DNA of 64,000 nucleotides from Onchocerca volvulus (lineage: Eukaryota > Nematoda > Chromadorea > Rhabditida > Onchocercidae), in contig HG738137.1 of assembly GCA_000499405.2 (NCBI GenBank), positions 10,451,624 through 10,515,623 on the forward strand, read 5' to 3'. Under the pieces are notes generated by a model, which was given only the letters and a program-made list of their open reading frames with translations, did not search any database and was not told where the DNA came from. The position numbers and the translations under genes were made by a program. Positions 24,516-36,700 of the stretch are shown piece after piece (positions within the stretch are counted from its first letter, which is position 1; each line of letters opens with the position of its first letter).

Positions 24516-27500
24516 ATGGACAGTGAAATAAAGGAAATATTGAATGCCAGCAACGGTCTTTCATTTTGTGAGGAAGAACTTAGCCCAGTTTTTTGTAAAC
24601 CAAAACTCATTCCACTCAAATCCGTAACTCTCGAGAAGTTGGAAAAAATGCAGAGTGATGCAATGGAAATGATGAAAAAAATGGAGGAGAGCAAACATAA
24701 AATATCAATAGAGGTAAATTTTTTATTATCAAACTAGCTGGACTCAGCCACGCTTCACTTCTCGAGAAGCTCCGCGTGGCCGATCCAGCTAGTCTATGAG
24801 GGACCGGCCACATTTCCGTGTCCGGCTCCAGTTATTCTATATGTTCAAAATCTTCGATCTCCGAAAGTTCTTAAAATTCAAATTCTTAGGTGTGGGAAAA
24901 ATCTTAACTATTGCTTTGAACTTTTGACACAACGTTGCATTCGAATGCGCGCTTGTTTTATATACTTTTTAAATACATTCGTTGCTGTAGTTAAGTCTAA
25001 TTAAGTGGAAAAAAAAAGAAAAGAAAAAGCGCATATTTCTAGTGTTGGGGAAAAAAACCAATATTTTGTAATTTGATTTGTACCTCGTTGGATTGGAGAC
25101 TGATTCTTTGCTATTGTAATTAGGCAAGTCAGCCATAAGTGTGAAAAGGTTTTTTGTCTTGTGTGACAGAGATGAATCCTGTTGAGAAAAGTTTTATTGA
25201 TTGATGAAGAATGATTCTTCATAACAAACAATTATCAGAGAATATCCAGGCAAACTGATCACTAGATTATTTTTTCTTTTATCGATGATAGAAAAGAATA
25301 CTGTTTAACTGAATTGTCGGATTGTTGAATTTTTGTTGACCATCTGGCAACGGAACCAGGGAGCTATTTTATGATAAATTTGTCCTTTTACTTTCAAAGT
25401 TGACATGAATTATGTTGTTATGATTTTTAAGCCAAAAGACGTCATTTGGAAGCAAGAGTTCAGGAATTGTTTTTCCTGATGAGAGGTAGGAAATGTTTTA
25501 TATCGACAATATATCTGGCAAGCAAAGTTTTTAATAGCTTTGGAGGTTCTCCAATTTGAGGGAATTTAATTTTTCCAGCGGTACAACGCTTCTCGTCCGT
25601 TCCTCCATTAAATTTCAGAAAACTGCAATAACTTGCTACACTTCAGTCATAGTGTCGATAAGAACATGCAGGATCAAACTATTATCATCAGCTGGGTTGT
25701 ACCGAAATGGAAGACGATTGTAATTGCGTGATTGCGGGAAACGAAGTCGTGTTTAACGCTGATCTCCTATTTCTTGCTGACATCTTTCAGCCACTCTTAA
25801 TTCTCAGCATGCAGCGTTCATTCTGTTCAGAACAAAGCACATCTGAAGCTGTACGACCGACATGCTCACAACCATGCATCCTCAAATCTGGCTGCATGTC
25901 GCTCTGCTCTTATTTGATCCATTTTTTGTCTTGTTCGCTCTTTGCCCGTTCTTCCTCAAATTGATTCGCGATTGATCATCGCAATATTTCCATTCTACGC
26001 CAGTACAAGACCTAAGTTTGATTTTCTGCGAGGCTTTATTTGGATGAATTAAAGCAGATCGATTGCATCTGTTTGAGAATATCCAAGCAGCAGATCGATT
26101 GCACCCGTTTGAGAATATCCAAGTAAATTAATCACTGGATTATTCTTTCCTTTATCATTTGCAGAAAAGAATAGAATTCCTTGACTATTGATCTGCGTTA
26201 TTGCTGCGTCGATCTGTGTCGTTGTAAAACAGTCGCTATGCCGATGTGGAAATTCCGAACTGAACTGTTTATTGAACCCGATTTGTTGTCGAACTTGAGT
26301 TTTCGAAAATTGTTTTCGAACTCTAGTTTCTAATTTGGGAAAAATTAATTTCACACTGCTTGTGGGCACACAAAATTTTTTGTTGTTCCGTTGACTGTGT
26401 AAATAAGAGATTGTCTGGTTTGCCGATTCTAGAACATGCAATATATAATTTTCCATGTGAGAAACAACCCGTCTTTAGATCTAAATTGCACAGTTCTAAA
26501 GATTAGCCCTGAATTTTATTAATGATAATAGCAAATGCCAATCAAATTGGGAATTGCAATCTTTAAATTTAAATAGTATATCCACTGGAATTACGGCAAT
26601 GTGAGGAATGAGAACATCTTCACCTTTAAAAAGTCCTTTCAAGGTTACTGCTTCTACAACGTTGCTCATTAATATTTTTTACTGTAACCAGTGTTGCAAA
26701 GTTTTGGTTGCTTGATATTTCGCAGCATTATAATTGGCAGTCGATTTTTAATTCAGATTGAGTGAATTCAAAAATTCTGTTATATAACCAACCGTTTTAT
26801 CTGTCTCCACAACAGTTCGATAGATCTGTGTATGACTTTCTGTACTGCAAAGTCCATGTATCATTTTTTTTGTCGCAACTTTATGCAAATCCTTATCGAC
26901 TCGGCATCGGATATTTTAGCGCATATTACATCATCGATTTCGTTTGAAGTGATTTTGTCATAAAGCCAGATTAGAAAATGTTATGTCAAAATGAACAAAG
27001 AACATTTACGACAAAGAGGCAATTAAAGACATGACTTAATATTAGAATTCGGGGAGGTATCCACAAATTGCCTGAACGGAGCATTTCATTATACACTATC
27101 ATGAAGTCGAAATTCCTCATAAAGCAAAAAACAAATGGAAAAGCTTAAATTACTCGCTTTGTCTATTTAAAATAGATAAAGCGCCTAATCGAATGCAATG
27201 TCGTACGAAAATTTCAAATCAATCAGTGAAGAACCAAACGTTGCAGAAAGATAGACGTGATCAATGCTGAAAGTGGGCGTGGTGAATAGATTTTGTTCAC
27301 TTATGAAGGTGCGGGGTAGGACAGGGCCAAAAAATTCAGTCTGCTCATGAAGGCATGGTACAAGGCGGAGTCAAAAAATTCAATCCACTCACTTTTTTTT
27401 ATCTGCCACGGGCGTAATACGTAAAAACGCCTATTCGAATGCAAGGTTGTCTCAAAATTTGAAAGCAATCGATGGAGAACTAGCAAAATTATGTGAGGTG

Positions 27501-27871
27501 TAACAGGGAACATTCATATTTTTATTTATATAGATAGATTAGTTGGGAATCAAATCGTTTTCCTGTTTAGAAATTAAAATACAAGATGATGTTCAAAGTC
27601 TAAATCTATCTATTTTTTTTTTTTTTTTGACTATATTGCACGAAAATCACTGTTATTCATTATCGCTAACTTTATCAACTGCATCTATTAATTTTTTAGA
27701 ATAATGAATCTAAGCACCATAAAATGAGAAATAAAATACATAAAAAATTACAAAAACACAAAATATTTTCAGCAAAGCAATGAATATGATCTAAATAAGG
27801 CTAAAGGAAGCACTGCCGATATTTGGACTGCTGAAGGAAATCAAGATGTAACGACAAAAACAATGGCTTAA
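24516..27871 (+). CDS. BBIP1: BBSome-interacting protein 1 (BBIP1/BBIP10 orthologue)
   Basis: Small subunit of the BBSome, the coat complex that moves membrane cargo in cilia. Exon 1 is 24,516-24,713, then donor GTAAAT. Exon 2 is 27,773-27,871, after acceptor ATTTTCAG. Phase 0 is kept and the product is 98 residues. Residues about 24-45 read [22 protein letters not shown], matching human BBIP1 [21 protein letters not shown] as remembered. The acidic N-terminal helix (EIKEIL) and the following KMEESK helix also fit. Human BBIP1 is about 92 residues, so length fits, but the C-terminal 32 residues from exon 2 are not conserved by eye. The intron is 3,059 bp and contains a 2.8-kb Helitron; without it the intron would be about 260 bp. 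The stop is 48 bases from the stop of MRPS6 on the other strand. Confidence 0.82.
24734..24792. repeat. Terminal hairpin of the Helitron
   Basis: CTAGCTGGACTCAGCCACGC pairs with GCGTGGCCGATCCAGCTAG (one base longer on one side, few mismatches). The loop holds the self-complementary TTCTCGAGAA. GC content stands out from the surrounding DNA. Confidence 0.9.
26055..26122. repeat. Tandem duplication in the Helitron
   Basis: A unit of about 35 bp (GATCGATTGCA..GTTTGAGAATATCCAAG) occurs twice in a row with two substitutions. Confidence 0.85.
26300..26720 (-). pseudogene. Helitron Pif1-like helicase, C-terminal fragment, broken
   Basis: Minus-strand reading across three frames gives, in order, MSNVVEAVTLKG, GEDVLIPHIAVIPVD, FPIRLAFAI-like and KIQGQSLELCNL-like stretches, then SHGKLYIACSRIGKPDN and TVNGTTKNFVCPQAV. 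This is the order of the last helicase motifs (V and VI: INKSQGQ; HGQLYVACSR). Frameshifts and stops between the blocks show it is dead. The fit to Helitron helicases is from memory of the motif order. Confidence 0.78.
27180..27250 (-). mobile_element. Partial extra copy of the Helitron 5' internal block
   Basis: GCGCCTAATCGAATGCAATG then AAATTTCAAATCAATCAGTG, about 240 bases from the complete 5' end at 27,419-27,534. It suggests nested or tandem insertion within the element. Confidence 0.6.
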
Positions 27872-27918
27872 CTTTTCAATCTATAATGTATGCTTCGTGC
27901 ATTGTCTAAATTTTTTAG

Positions 27919-28994
27919 TTATTCATATTTATGCGGTTTGAGTCTACCGATAATTTCCGGTTCTGCTATTGGATAAGACTTCGGAATAGCCTTCCATTCC
28001 TTCTCAGCTCGTTTGTAAATCATTTGTCGTGTATAATGTCCCAACTTCTGGTTGTCTCGTAAAGCTTTTACAGATTCTCTGGAAAAAAAAAAGGTAACAA
28101 AACTTTGTATGTGTAACTTACATTAAATTCTTTTTTCTACTGTAATTTTTCTGCTGTTTGAGGACTGTTTAATCATCCGTTGTCTTATGTATACAGCTAG
28201 TAAAGTTGATAAAGCAGTATTTGACACCACGTTAATCATAAATTTACAACTAACACTTATTTTTTAGTTCCTGGATTAAATATAGATCTTAGTTTTTGTT
28301 CAGAAAAGACAAAATTTTGAAATAATCGAAACTTGAGAACTTAATCGGATAAGGAATTAAATTAGATTACCTTTCTGATGGTGGCTTTAATAGTTCTGCT
28401 AGATTACAATGAATCGGTTCTTGTGGCTTTTCGTGCATATAGATAACGTGAACTAAGTCGAGATCATTACGCAATATTGTGTTTGTAGTATCACGTACTT
28501 CACGTGGCATGAATGCTTTAATTAGGAAATAACTGAAACATGGGATAATATATCGAAACTTAGTGCTATTTAATTTTAGCGATATTATAAATTATTACTG
28601 AGTAATTTCTATTTTTCCAGAAAGCAATAGATGAATGGTGGAGATTTTAAGTAATTATATTTCTCACATATTAATATAATAAAATCATGAGCAAATTTAC
28701 TTTGACGTGTATACATGTTCCGTCGTTTGCTTTCTCACTCGCCTGAAGGGCAAATCACGATGTCCAAGGCTTTCCAACTTTTCGATGATCGCACCATTAT
28801 CAAGTAGAACTTTTGCGGCACGACGTATTGTGGTGAATAATTCTGGCTATAAAATGTGAAGCTATAAATGCAACTTGTAGCAAATTTCGAAATTAATTTC
28901 AAAATAATGAGAATAAAAAACTTTAACAAAAAAAAAAACATGCACTAACTTTAGCCAGAGAACGGGTAATTAAAGTAATTTCATACGACGGCAT
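27919..28994 (-). CDS. MRPS6: Mitochondrial small-subunit ribosomal protein bS6m
   Basis: Four exons on the minus strand: 28,994-28,950, 28,846-28,701, 28,532-28,371, 28,078-27,919; 513 nt, 170 residues. The N-terminus MPSYEITLITRSL matches the bS6 first beta strand, and IRRAAKVLLDNGAIIEKLES with LGHRDLPFR follows the bS6m pattern (human MRPS6 has [22 protein letters not shown]). The protein would bind 12S rRNA with bS18m in the mitoribosome. It is longer than human MRPS6 (about 125 residues) through a basic C-terminal tail ending RLKPHKYE. The ATG used has no competing upstream start. It is tail-to-tail with BBIP1 (48 bases between stop codons), so the 3' UTRs probably overlap. Confidence 0.88.
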
Positions 28995-30584
28995 CTCCAA
29001 ATTATCATAAGCTCATCGATGTAAGCAACGGAACGATCAATCAATAGGTATATGCAATAATAAATTTTTCTCATGTAATACAAATCTTAAAAAGAATTGT
29101 ATAAATTGAGAATTTTGATTTTGTCCAGAAGTAAAGTCTAGGCTTACTAAATGCTGATGTTAGTCAAGAAGGTTTATTATAATGCATACATTAGCGAATA
29201 ACATTTTCTGAAGATTTAAAAGCTAACGATATAATAAACTTTCTAATATTAGTTTACTTTTCTGATCTACATTTACATTCCAACATTTTTGATTAAACTG
29301 AATAAAATAAAAATATCCATCTTTTCAACAAACATATATATATATATATATATAGATAGATAGATAGATAGATAGATCTGCTGAAAATATGGATATATAG
29401 AAACAACTATGCGAAAATGCGCAATATATGAAACATTTTTGATGATCTAGATAATCTCGGGATTATCTGGAAATAACTTCTGGGAGTAACTATTAATAAT
29501 GTATAACTGAAAAGTTTAGATAGATTTCAAAACTAAGAAATATATTCATACAGCCTCCAGATTGATCCTTATATAATCCAACTTTACGTCATCCTCAATA
29601 ATTTTTTAAACTATTTTTAGGTATCCTTGAAAGCAACAAATACTCATTTTTTAAAGCACTTCTTCAATATCCCTAATCACAAACGCATTTCACACTACCG
29701 CAACAAATATATATTCCATCACTATGAATAAATATTAGGTAAATATTGCAGAAGTTAATACTACTTCAGAAAAATCTGTTTCACCTAACAATTTGAATAT
29801 AAATTTTATTTAATCGGCAAATAACCCACTAAACAGTTTGCATTTGATGAATTCTTGAAGATCGAAAAAGAAAAAATTAATCACAAAAGACCAATGTACA
29901 GCAAAAAATGTATTCCATGCAAAAATGTCCATTTCATTTTCAATAATACAATCAAATAAACAAAATTAAACAGCTCTGTATGTTGGAAATCGAAAATGAC
30001 AAATCATTGAAGATGGAAGTGAAATTCTTAAAATTCGACCAAATTTATTTTACATGGAATCCGAAAGAAAATTTTTGAATGGTAGTCGAGTAACAAAGGC
30101 GAAAAAAATAACCACTGGTGGCTGAAGTAAGTTATATCTAAATCATTTTATAAAAAATAAAGGCGAACACGGAAAAGAATGAATGAATTCATTAGTTGTA
30201 CAAATTTTATCATATGGATTGTTTCAAACATTCTCAAGAAGACATTACTTGCATTTACAGTGCGAGTTCCAAAGTTTCCAAAGCGGCCGTTCAATTTTGC
30301 AAGTTAAAGATATGCAGATATAAATCAAACAAATTTCCCCTGTAGGTACACTGTATTTACTACTCCTTCAAATTTTAGTAATTAGTAGCAAATGATTTAG
30401 AAATAAAGAAAAAGGACGTTTTAAATTTGAGGAAAAAAAATAAAATTTATTAAATTCTTAGAAAACACTATGATCTGTGATCCGAACTACAACACAAAAA
30501 TGTATTCACACTAAATCAATGACCAAGCTATTTTGGGAAACATTAGCGGACTAAGAAGGGTAGTAATGAGAATTAATAAGAGCA
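28995..30584. other. Intergenic, with a TA/GATA microsatellite
   Basis: Between MRPS6 and the EGF-repeat gene. It contains (TA)n at about 29,333-29,354 running into (GATA)n to about 29,377. No open frame or RNA gene is seen. Confidence 0.6.
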
Positions 30585-33500
30585 CTATTCAGGTGGAACT
30601 GTTGCGCCACTAATATGCTGCTGTGATGCTGAAAATGCCGCAACCGCCTGAAATAAGTAATGAATTAACTAAAGTGATTGATATCAGATGGATGAATGAT
30701 ACATTTTCAAAAAGAAAAACGATATAAATTACGAATACCGGAAGAAGATAGATAGTAAGACACTGAAGTAACTTACGTAACTATTACAAGATCGATGCTC
30801 TCAAAAAAAGATTAATTCGCTATTTAAAATGAAGTCTTCTTTAATAAATATTCAAATAAATTTTCATGCTACAAATTCCAAACTTCTTCGATAAAAAAAA
30901 AAAAAAAGAAAAGACAAGCACATTTTATAAATGAAAAGGAAAAAAATCTTTGCAAGAAAAAAAGAAAAAAAAAACATACTTCTTCATAAGAGGGTGGAGG
31001 ATCGAACGGTTTTAAAGAATTTGCATTAGTTGATAAAGTAGGATTCAAAACCGGCATTGCATCAAGATGAATTATATATGATGGAAAAAAATAACTGTGA
31101 GGTCTTAGCACCAGAGCAGATTCACCATTATCATTTAATAAATTTTCCTAAAATATAAGATTGTAATAACTAATAACAGTTAAGTATCATTTTGCTTCTC
31201 GAGAGTGTGACCCAATTAATAACTTGATTAAAACAAAAGGAACCGACAATTGCTGCAAATCCATAGAAAATGTCGAATATATAATTAATTCCTCATAAAT
31301 TTGAATGATTTCTAAAATTAATAACAAGAAATGTTCGGTGAAATTGCCTGCATTCGTAGACAAATTTCATTGCCTGTTCTGTTGCTGCTTCTTCTCACTT
31401 CAAATCCACTGCGTCGATGACTTATCCCTTCATTGAATACTCCATTCAGTGGTGCTCCTCGACGTCCTGAATAAAAAAATTCAATATTGCGTTTGAAATG
31501 TTGGTTTATTTTCTTGGCTTGAAAATCTATTTCACAATTTCAATTTCAACTGAGGGATTTCACAATAAGTTGCAAAATATATTATTCCAAATATTTTTTG
31601 AATTACTTCTAAACCTTGAATTATTTCGTATGTATATATTTTTTAAAAATAATATACATGATAATTATAAAATTAAAAAGCACTTCGTGATACAGGTTTT
31701 CTTGGAAATAAATCCATACGACAAACAACACAGCAGATAATTATAATCACCATGCATAACAAAGGTAAACCAAGCACAACGCCCCACGATGCTGCATATT
31801 CCTGAAACGAAAATTACAGATAAGGAAATATGAAAATGGTTAACTAAATGGACATATTTATTATACTTTAATAGCTTGTAGAGGCAATTTCAATTAGCTT
31901 TTGTTTTTGTCAAGTTTGTGGTAAAAAGCGAAATTGGAAAAATTATTTCCTTGCTTCGTAAAAAAAAAATTTTAGTAAAAGCGACCTGACAAAACTGTCC
32001 AGTATACCAGTAATCCAAACATTTGCAATGTCCATTATCCATCGGACGGCCACCATTTAAACATTTAACATGTTCACAGTGTTGACCGTATATAAATTCT
32101 GGATAGGGACACCTGGAAATTTATATTTTTCCAGGACGATTATTTGGAATGCTGGATGAAAATTTCAGTACCTTTCTCAGATAGATATTTTTCTGTCGAG
32201 AATTTAATTCGAATTTTAACTTGACCTTTGCACTTTCCTTCTATCCTAATATATTTCAAAATCTCATCTACCATCCTCAATAACATGGTTTTACCACTAA
32301 CTTAATAAATTATTAATTTAGGATCCAAAAAATAACTTTATTCGAAAATCCCTTACTATATGGTTCAAATGAAGGAACTGTTTTCCTATTAAAAGCTTAT
32401 TTTCCTACTAAAAGATAATTAACCTGCATGTATACTGTGCAAGCTTTTGTGTTTTCACCAAAGTACCATTATTAATACATATTAATTCTTCGCACAAATC
32501 ACCTCGATAGAATTTGGGACAAATACATTCTCCTGTAAATTAAATGAATGTAGTAAAAACAAAATCTGTTCGAAAGCCGTAATTAAAAACTTGGAAACTT
32601 GAAGCTTGGAAAAAACTAAACTCTGAAAAGTTGCTCAGCAAATACCAAACGATAAATTTGACTAGTACGAAATACTCTCACTTCATCGAGGAACGCTGAG
32701 AAATGTTATGAACTTGTAAGTTACAACAAATCGTAAAATAAAGCTCGAAAGTTACTTTTTCTACGAAAATCCCGTTATAATAACTGTTTTCTATAATTAT
32801 TAGACTCATGCTTCGTACCCCTTAACGTTTTCATGCCCCCGTTGATGCAATCTGGTGTTAAACCAAGCATTTTTTTAAGATACTCCAAAGAATCCGACAT
32901 TATGTTGCCGAAATGAATGCCATTGTTTTTGGTGCCAATATTTCCAGAATGATTATTTTTTGGAATATTTTGCAAATCTGGTTTTGAAGGCATAGAAAAA
33001 TTTCTATCACTAATCGTCACGGGTGTCGTTCGTAATGTTGTGAGCTGCAAATAAGTCTTGTATTAGTAGTTAAACTTTCATGTAAAACCTGCCAGAACAG
33101 TTTATATTGTCAAGTTAAAAAATGATAAAAGTTAAGCAATTGGACAATTTTTTTTTTAATATGTTTGAAGTAATTAGCTTGAAGACATATGCAGCTTGTA
33201 ATAGGAATATATTAATACAAAATGATTGCAATTAATTATTTCTTATCTCTTTTTGGACATCCAGACATAACTATGGTTGATTTAAAAAACCATCATGATA
33301 TAAAGTACTATATAAAGAACGATATAAACTTTAAAGAAGAAAGATTAAAGTAGTTTTTTGTATTTAGTAATAAAATGCGTTAAAAAATTTTTTAGAAAGT
33401 TCAAGAGAAAAAAATTCAAACGATAATAAAACTAATAAATTATGATTTAGATAGACTAGAAACTTCTAACTAAGATGATTTAAGATGCTTAAAAGAAAAA

Positions 33501-33779
33501 AACAAATTAAGTGCATTTCAGATGAATATAAATCGTATTTATCAGAGATATAAATTTGCATTAATCAAATATCCTTATGCATAAAAGATACAAATACAGT
33601 ACATTTAGTCTCATCAACGAGAATGTATATCCAGCTATTTCATAAAATATATCTTTTATCAGCAACAACAAGGATAATAATACCTCATATTTATCGCCTT
33701 CCTTCGAAATAAATTTCGTTTCATTCGATGTCGTTGTTGTAGTCATTAGCAGAAATTGTGTATTTTTCGCTAACAAATT
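30585..33779 (-). CDS. EGF-repeat single-pass membrane protein with PPxY tail, 5' end incomplete
   Basis: Eight exons on the minus strand: 33,779-33,684, 33,044-32,819, 32,532-32,424, 32,112-31,986, 31,801-31,684, 31,466-31,348, 31,147-30,980, 30,647-30,585; 1,026 nt, 341 residues plus an unseen N-terminus. The order is a Ser/Thr- and Asn-rich stem, then Cys-rich EGF-like units (DCINGG..ECICPKFYRGDLCEE; CRCPYPEFIYGQHCEH; CLNGGRPMDNGHCKCL..CQ), then one membrane helix (WGVVLGLPLLCMVIIIICC). A basic stop-transfer RKPVSRRRR follows, then a cytoplasmic tail with DPPPSYEE, a PPxY motif that binds WW domains such as those of Nedd4-type ligases. The orientation is type I. The intron after 31,348 uses a GC donor (CAG|GCAATT); phases require it. 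No signal peptide exon was found upstream of 33,779. Orthologue not named. Confidence 0.7.
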
Positions 33780-36700
33780 CTGCAAATATTTAATATTTAT
33801 GAAAGAAAAAAGAAATAAAACAGATAAAAAAGAAAAAAAAAAGGAAAAAAACGATATATAAACAAACAAACAATGAATTATTGAACTCATGCAAAAACAA
33901 TTGTAATTTCGGACAATGAATTCTAAATAAATATTTATAAATTCGTCTCAAACAGATTTTAATAAATTAAAATAAAAACTATAACGTAATAGATATAATA
34001 TATATGCGTATTTATCATTTAAATAAGTGCATTTATCATTTAAATAGTCGAGCATTTCATATTCAACATATACGTGAACTTATATATTTATGTAGCACTA
34101 ATGCATTAAAAGTACAGTAAATATTAATAATAAGTAAATATTGCCATTGCTAAAAGTACATTTTATTAAATCTCTGCCATCTACTAGCTATTTATCTGCC
34201 TGTACGATAAATCAAACGAATAAATGAACAAAATTTTTATCATTTTTATCAAAACTTTTATTTGATATATTAAGAATAAAAAATCCATTAATTCTCATTC
34301 TAATTACAAAATAAAGTGAAATCTTACAACACCTACCACCTCTTATCCCGCCCTTCGAGATATCTCAGATGAACCGCTACATACCATATGAATAACCTAA
34401 CCCATATAAGACAAAATGTAAAATACTGCAACTCTTCACATAACTTTGCAAATTCCTCACCGATTACTTTCAATTTTACCATAAAAATGAATATGGTACC
34501 AAGCCGTGATTTACCCACTGCGCATTAACAATGTTTGTTTATGCAAATTAATTTGCGATAAGCAGTTATCCGTGGCTACAATAGTTGTCAGGTAGCGTCG
34601 CAGTGCATGTAGGAAAGCTCTGCTAGTTACGGTAATTGTACAGTATTAGAGGGAGTACTGTAGAGATTGCATGAAAAACGCAGGATGTTTTGATTACAAT
34701 TGGATAGTATCCGATATGTTAGGATTGCAATTAGTTATATTATTTAACCGTTCTTTTACCTTTTTTTTTTTTTTCATTTAAGATCTTTTCATTACAATTA
34801 GGATAAAGCCATTCAAACTAGTAAATGAGATGATATTAAATAAAATCTACAGCATAAATGCAATGAATAGTATGAACCAGAGTGTAGTTGATCAAATTTT
34901 AATTAATCCCAATGAAACGAACATCAAATTTAAACTTGGAACAAACATAATTTAGGAATGTTTTTTACAGTACCACTGATGATATACGATATATTGGAAT
35001 TGCGATAGGTATCATTGTTTAGTCGTATTTTTTCCGCATTAGGATCTTTTCATTATAACTAGAAGTTTCTACAGTACCATCGATGTATTCGATATATCAG
35101 AATTGCAGTCGGCGGCACAATTTAATCATTCGTCCATTTTTTTTCCATTTAGAATCTCTTCACTACAACTACAGTGTTTCTACAGTATCACTGACAGTAT
35201 CCTGTATATCAGAATTGCAATTGGTGGCATTATTTATCATTTTTTCATCTTTTTTTCCATTTCGAATTTTTTCATTGCAACTAAGATGTTTCAAATGATG
35301 TTTGCTAATTGAATATGCGAAAGTACTGTTGACGATACTGTAAAGATGTATCGAATATCTGGAGATTATCCGTGATGCAGCAAAATTTAAGGAGATACGG
35401 TAGATTGCAAAGGAATACGTAAAGAATTAATCAGACGTATACTATATTTTATTGATTGTGTCTTTGATTTTATCCACGAATTTTGAAAATTTCAAATTTA
35501 CACATTGATTGGTTAATTTGTCGACAATTTTTTTTCATCCTTTATCACCGTAACATCGAAACTGTAATATCCAAAATTATTACTACAAATTATTATTATA
35601 ACATCAAGTACTGTAATATCTAAAATAGCGAATTCAATGAATGAAAAATAAATTAATCTCTATTGTTAGTGAATACTTAATCCTATAAATCATTAATATT
35701 GTAAAATAATGATAGGAATAAATCTTATTTATTCATTTAGTAATTATAAACAATTTTACTTTTCTTTTTCTCCCGTTTCTCTTTTTTCGCTATTATTATT
35801 GTGAAATTATCATAAATGCAAGTATATAAATATAAAGAAATAAAACATTTATTCATTCCTCCAATTTTTTTTCACTAATAATAATTTTATAGCAAAATAA
35901 TTTTTATTCTGGAAAACAAACCGTCAATTCATTCCATTCATTTCAAATATTTCTATTTATCTTCTCTCGTTTTTATTTTTCTTTTCGATTTTGATTTTTA
36001 TCCAGAAAAAAAAAAGTCGAAAAAAAAACTCTACTTATTGATACTTTATCATGAATTAAAAGAAATGATATAATCTCAGAAATTTTCCACTTGTCAATTT
36101 TCTCTCGTTTTTTGTTGATGTTGAAATAATGTTAGTTTTAATTATAAAAAGTAAAATAAATTATTAATTTTTGAAAAAAAATGAACTTCTTAAAAAGTAA
36201 ATCATTAATTCTTAACTAATTAAAGCAGTACATTTATTTTACTTCTTTCCTTTTTATTTCTTGATTGTTGATCTCTTGACTTTTCAAATTTTAGAAACAA
36301 AAAATTATTAATTGAGAAATATTAAAAATAATTTTAAAAATTATTATTACAACATTCATAAAACTATTATTATTAATCTATACTACTTGAGATATATTAA
36401 GATATCAATTTATTGTTATTCTATAATGATGAAGTAAAACAAAAAAAAGCAAGATACATTACCAGAAAGATTTCATTCATCATTGGAAACTTTTAAATTA
36501 AAATATACAATTCTGTAATTTATCATATTATTACTTTTAGAAATTCCAAATCTAATTCATAAATGTCAAACTCCTCAAATTATAATTTTATTCTAATTTG
36601 CATAAATATGCAGATTACAAAAAATGAAGGAATTAGTATTATCTTTATTAAAAATTGCAAATCTAAAACTTCATTCATTTATATTGAAATCATATATTTA

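Larger units (their letters stand above)
24734..27534 (-). mobile_element. Degenerate Helitron inside the BBIP1 intron
   Basis: Read on the minus strand the element begins TCTATATAAATAAAAATATG after an A (27,534) and ends CTAG before a T (24,734). A strong GC-rich hairpin (24,734-24,792) lies at the 3' end. These are the Helitron rules: 5' TC, 3' CTRR preceded by a hairpin, A/T target, no target duplication. A broken Pif1-type helicase sits on the same strand at 26,300-26,720. Part of the tail is duplicated (25,215-25,290 resembles 26,085-26,175), and an inverted copy of the internal block lies at 24,860-24,955. The Rep domain is not recognisable. Confidence 0.75.

Noticed and set aside
25707..25964. 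85-codon plus-strand frame in the Helitron
   Set aside because: Lies inside the mobile element and has no recognised domain; the minus strand is the element's coding strand.
29333..29377. TA/GATA run considered as a regulatory array
   Set aside because: Plain microsatellite; no evidence beyond simple repetition.
35083..35312. Two overlapping open frames
   Set aside because: They follow the period of the ~110-bp tandem repeat and are by-products of it.
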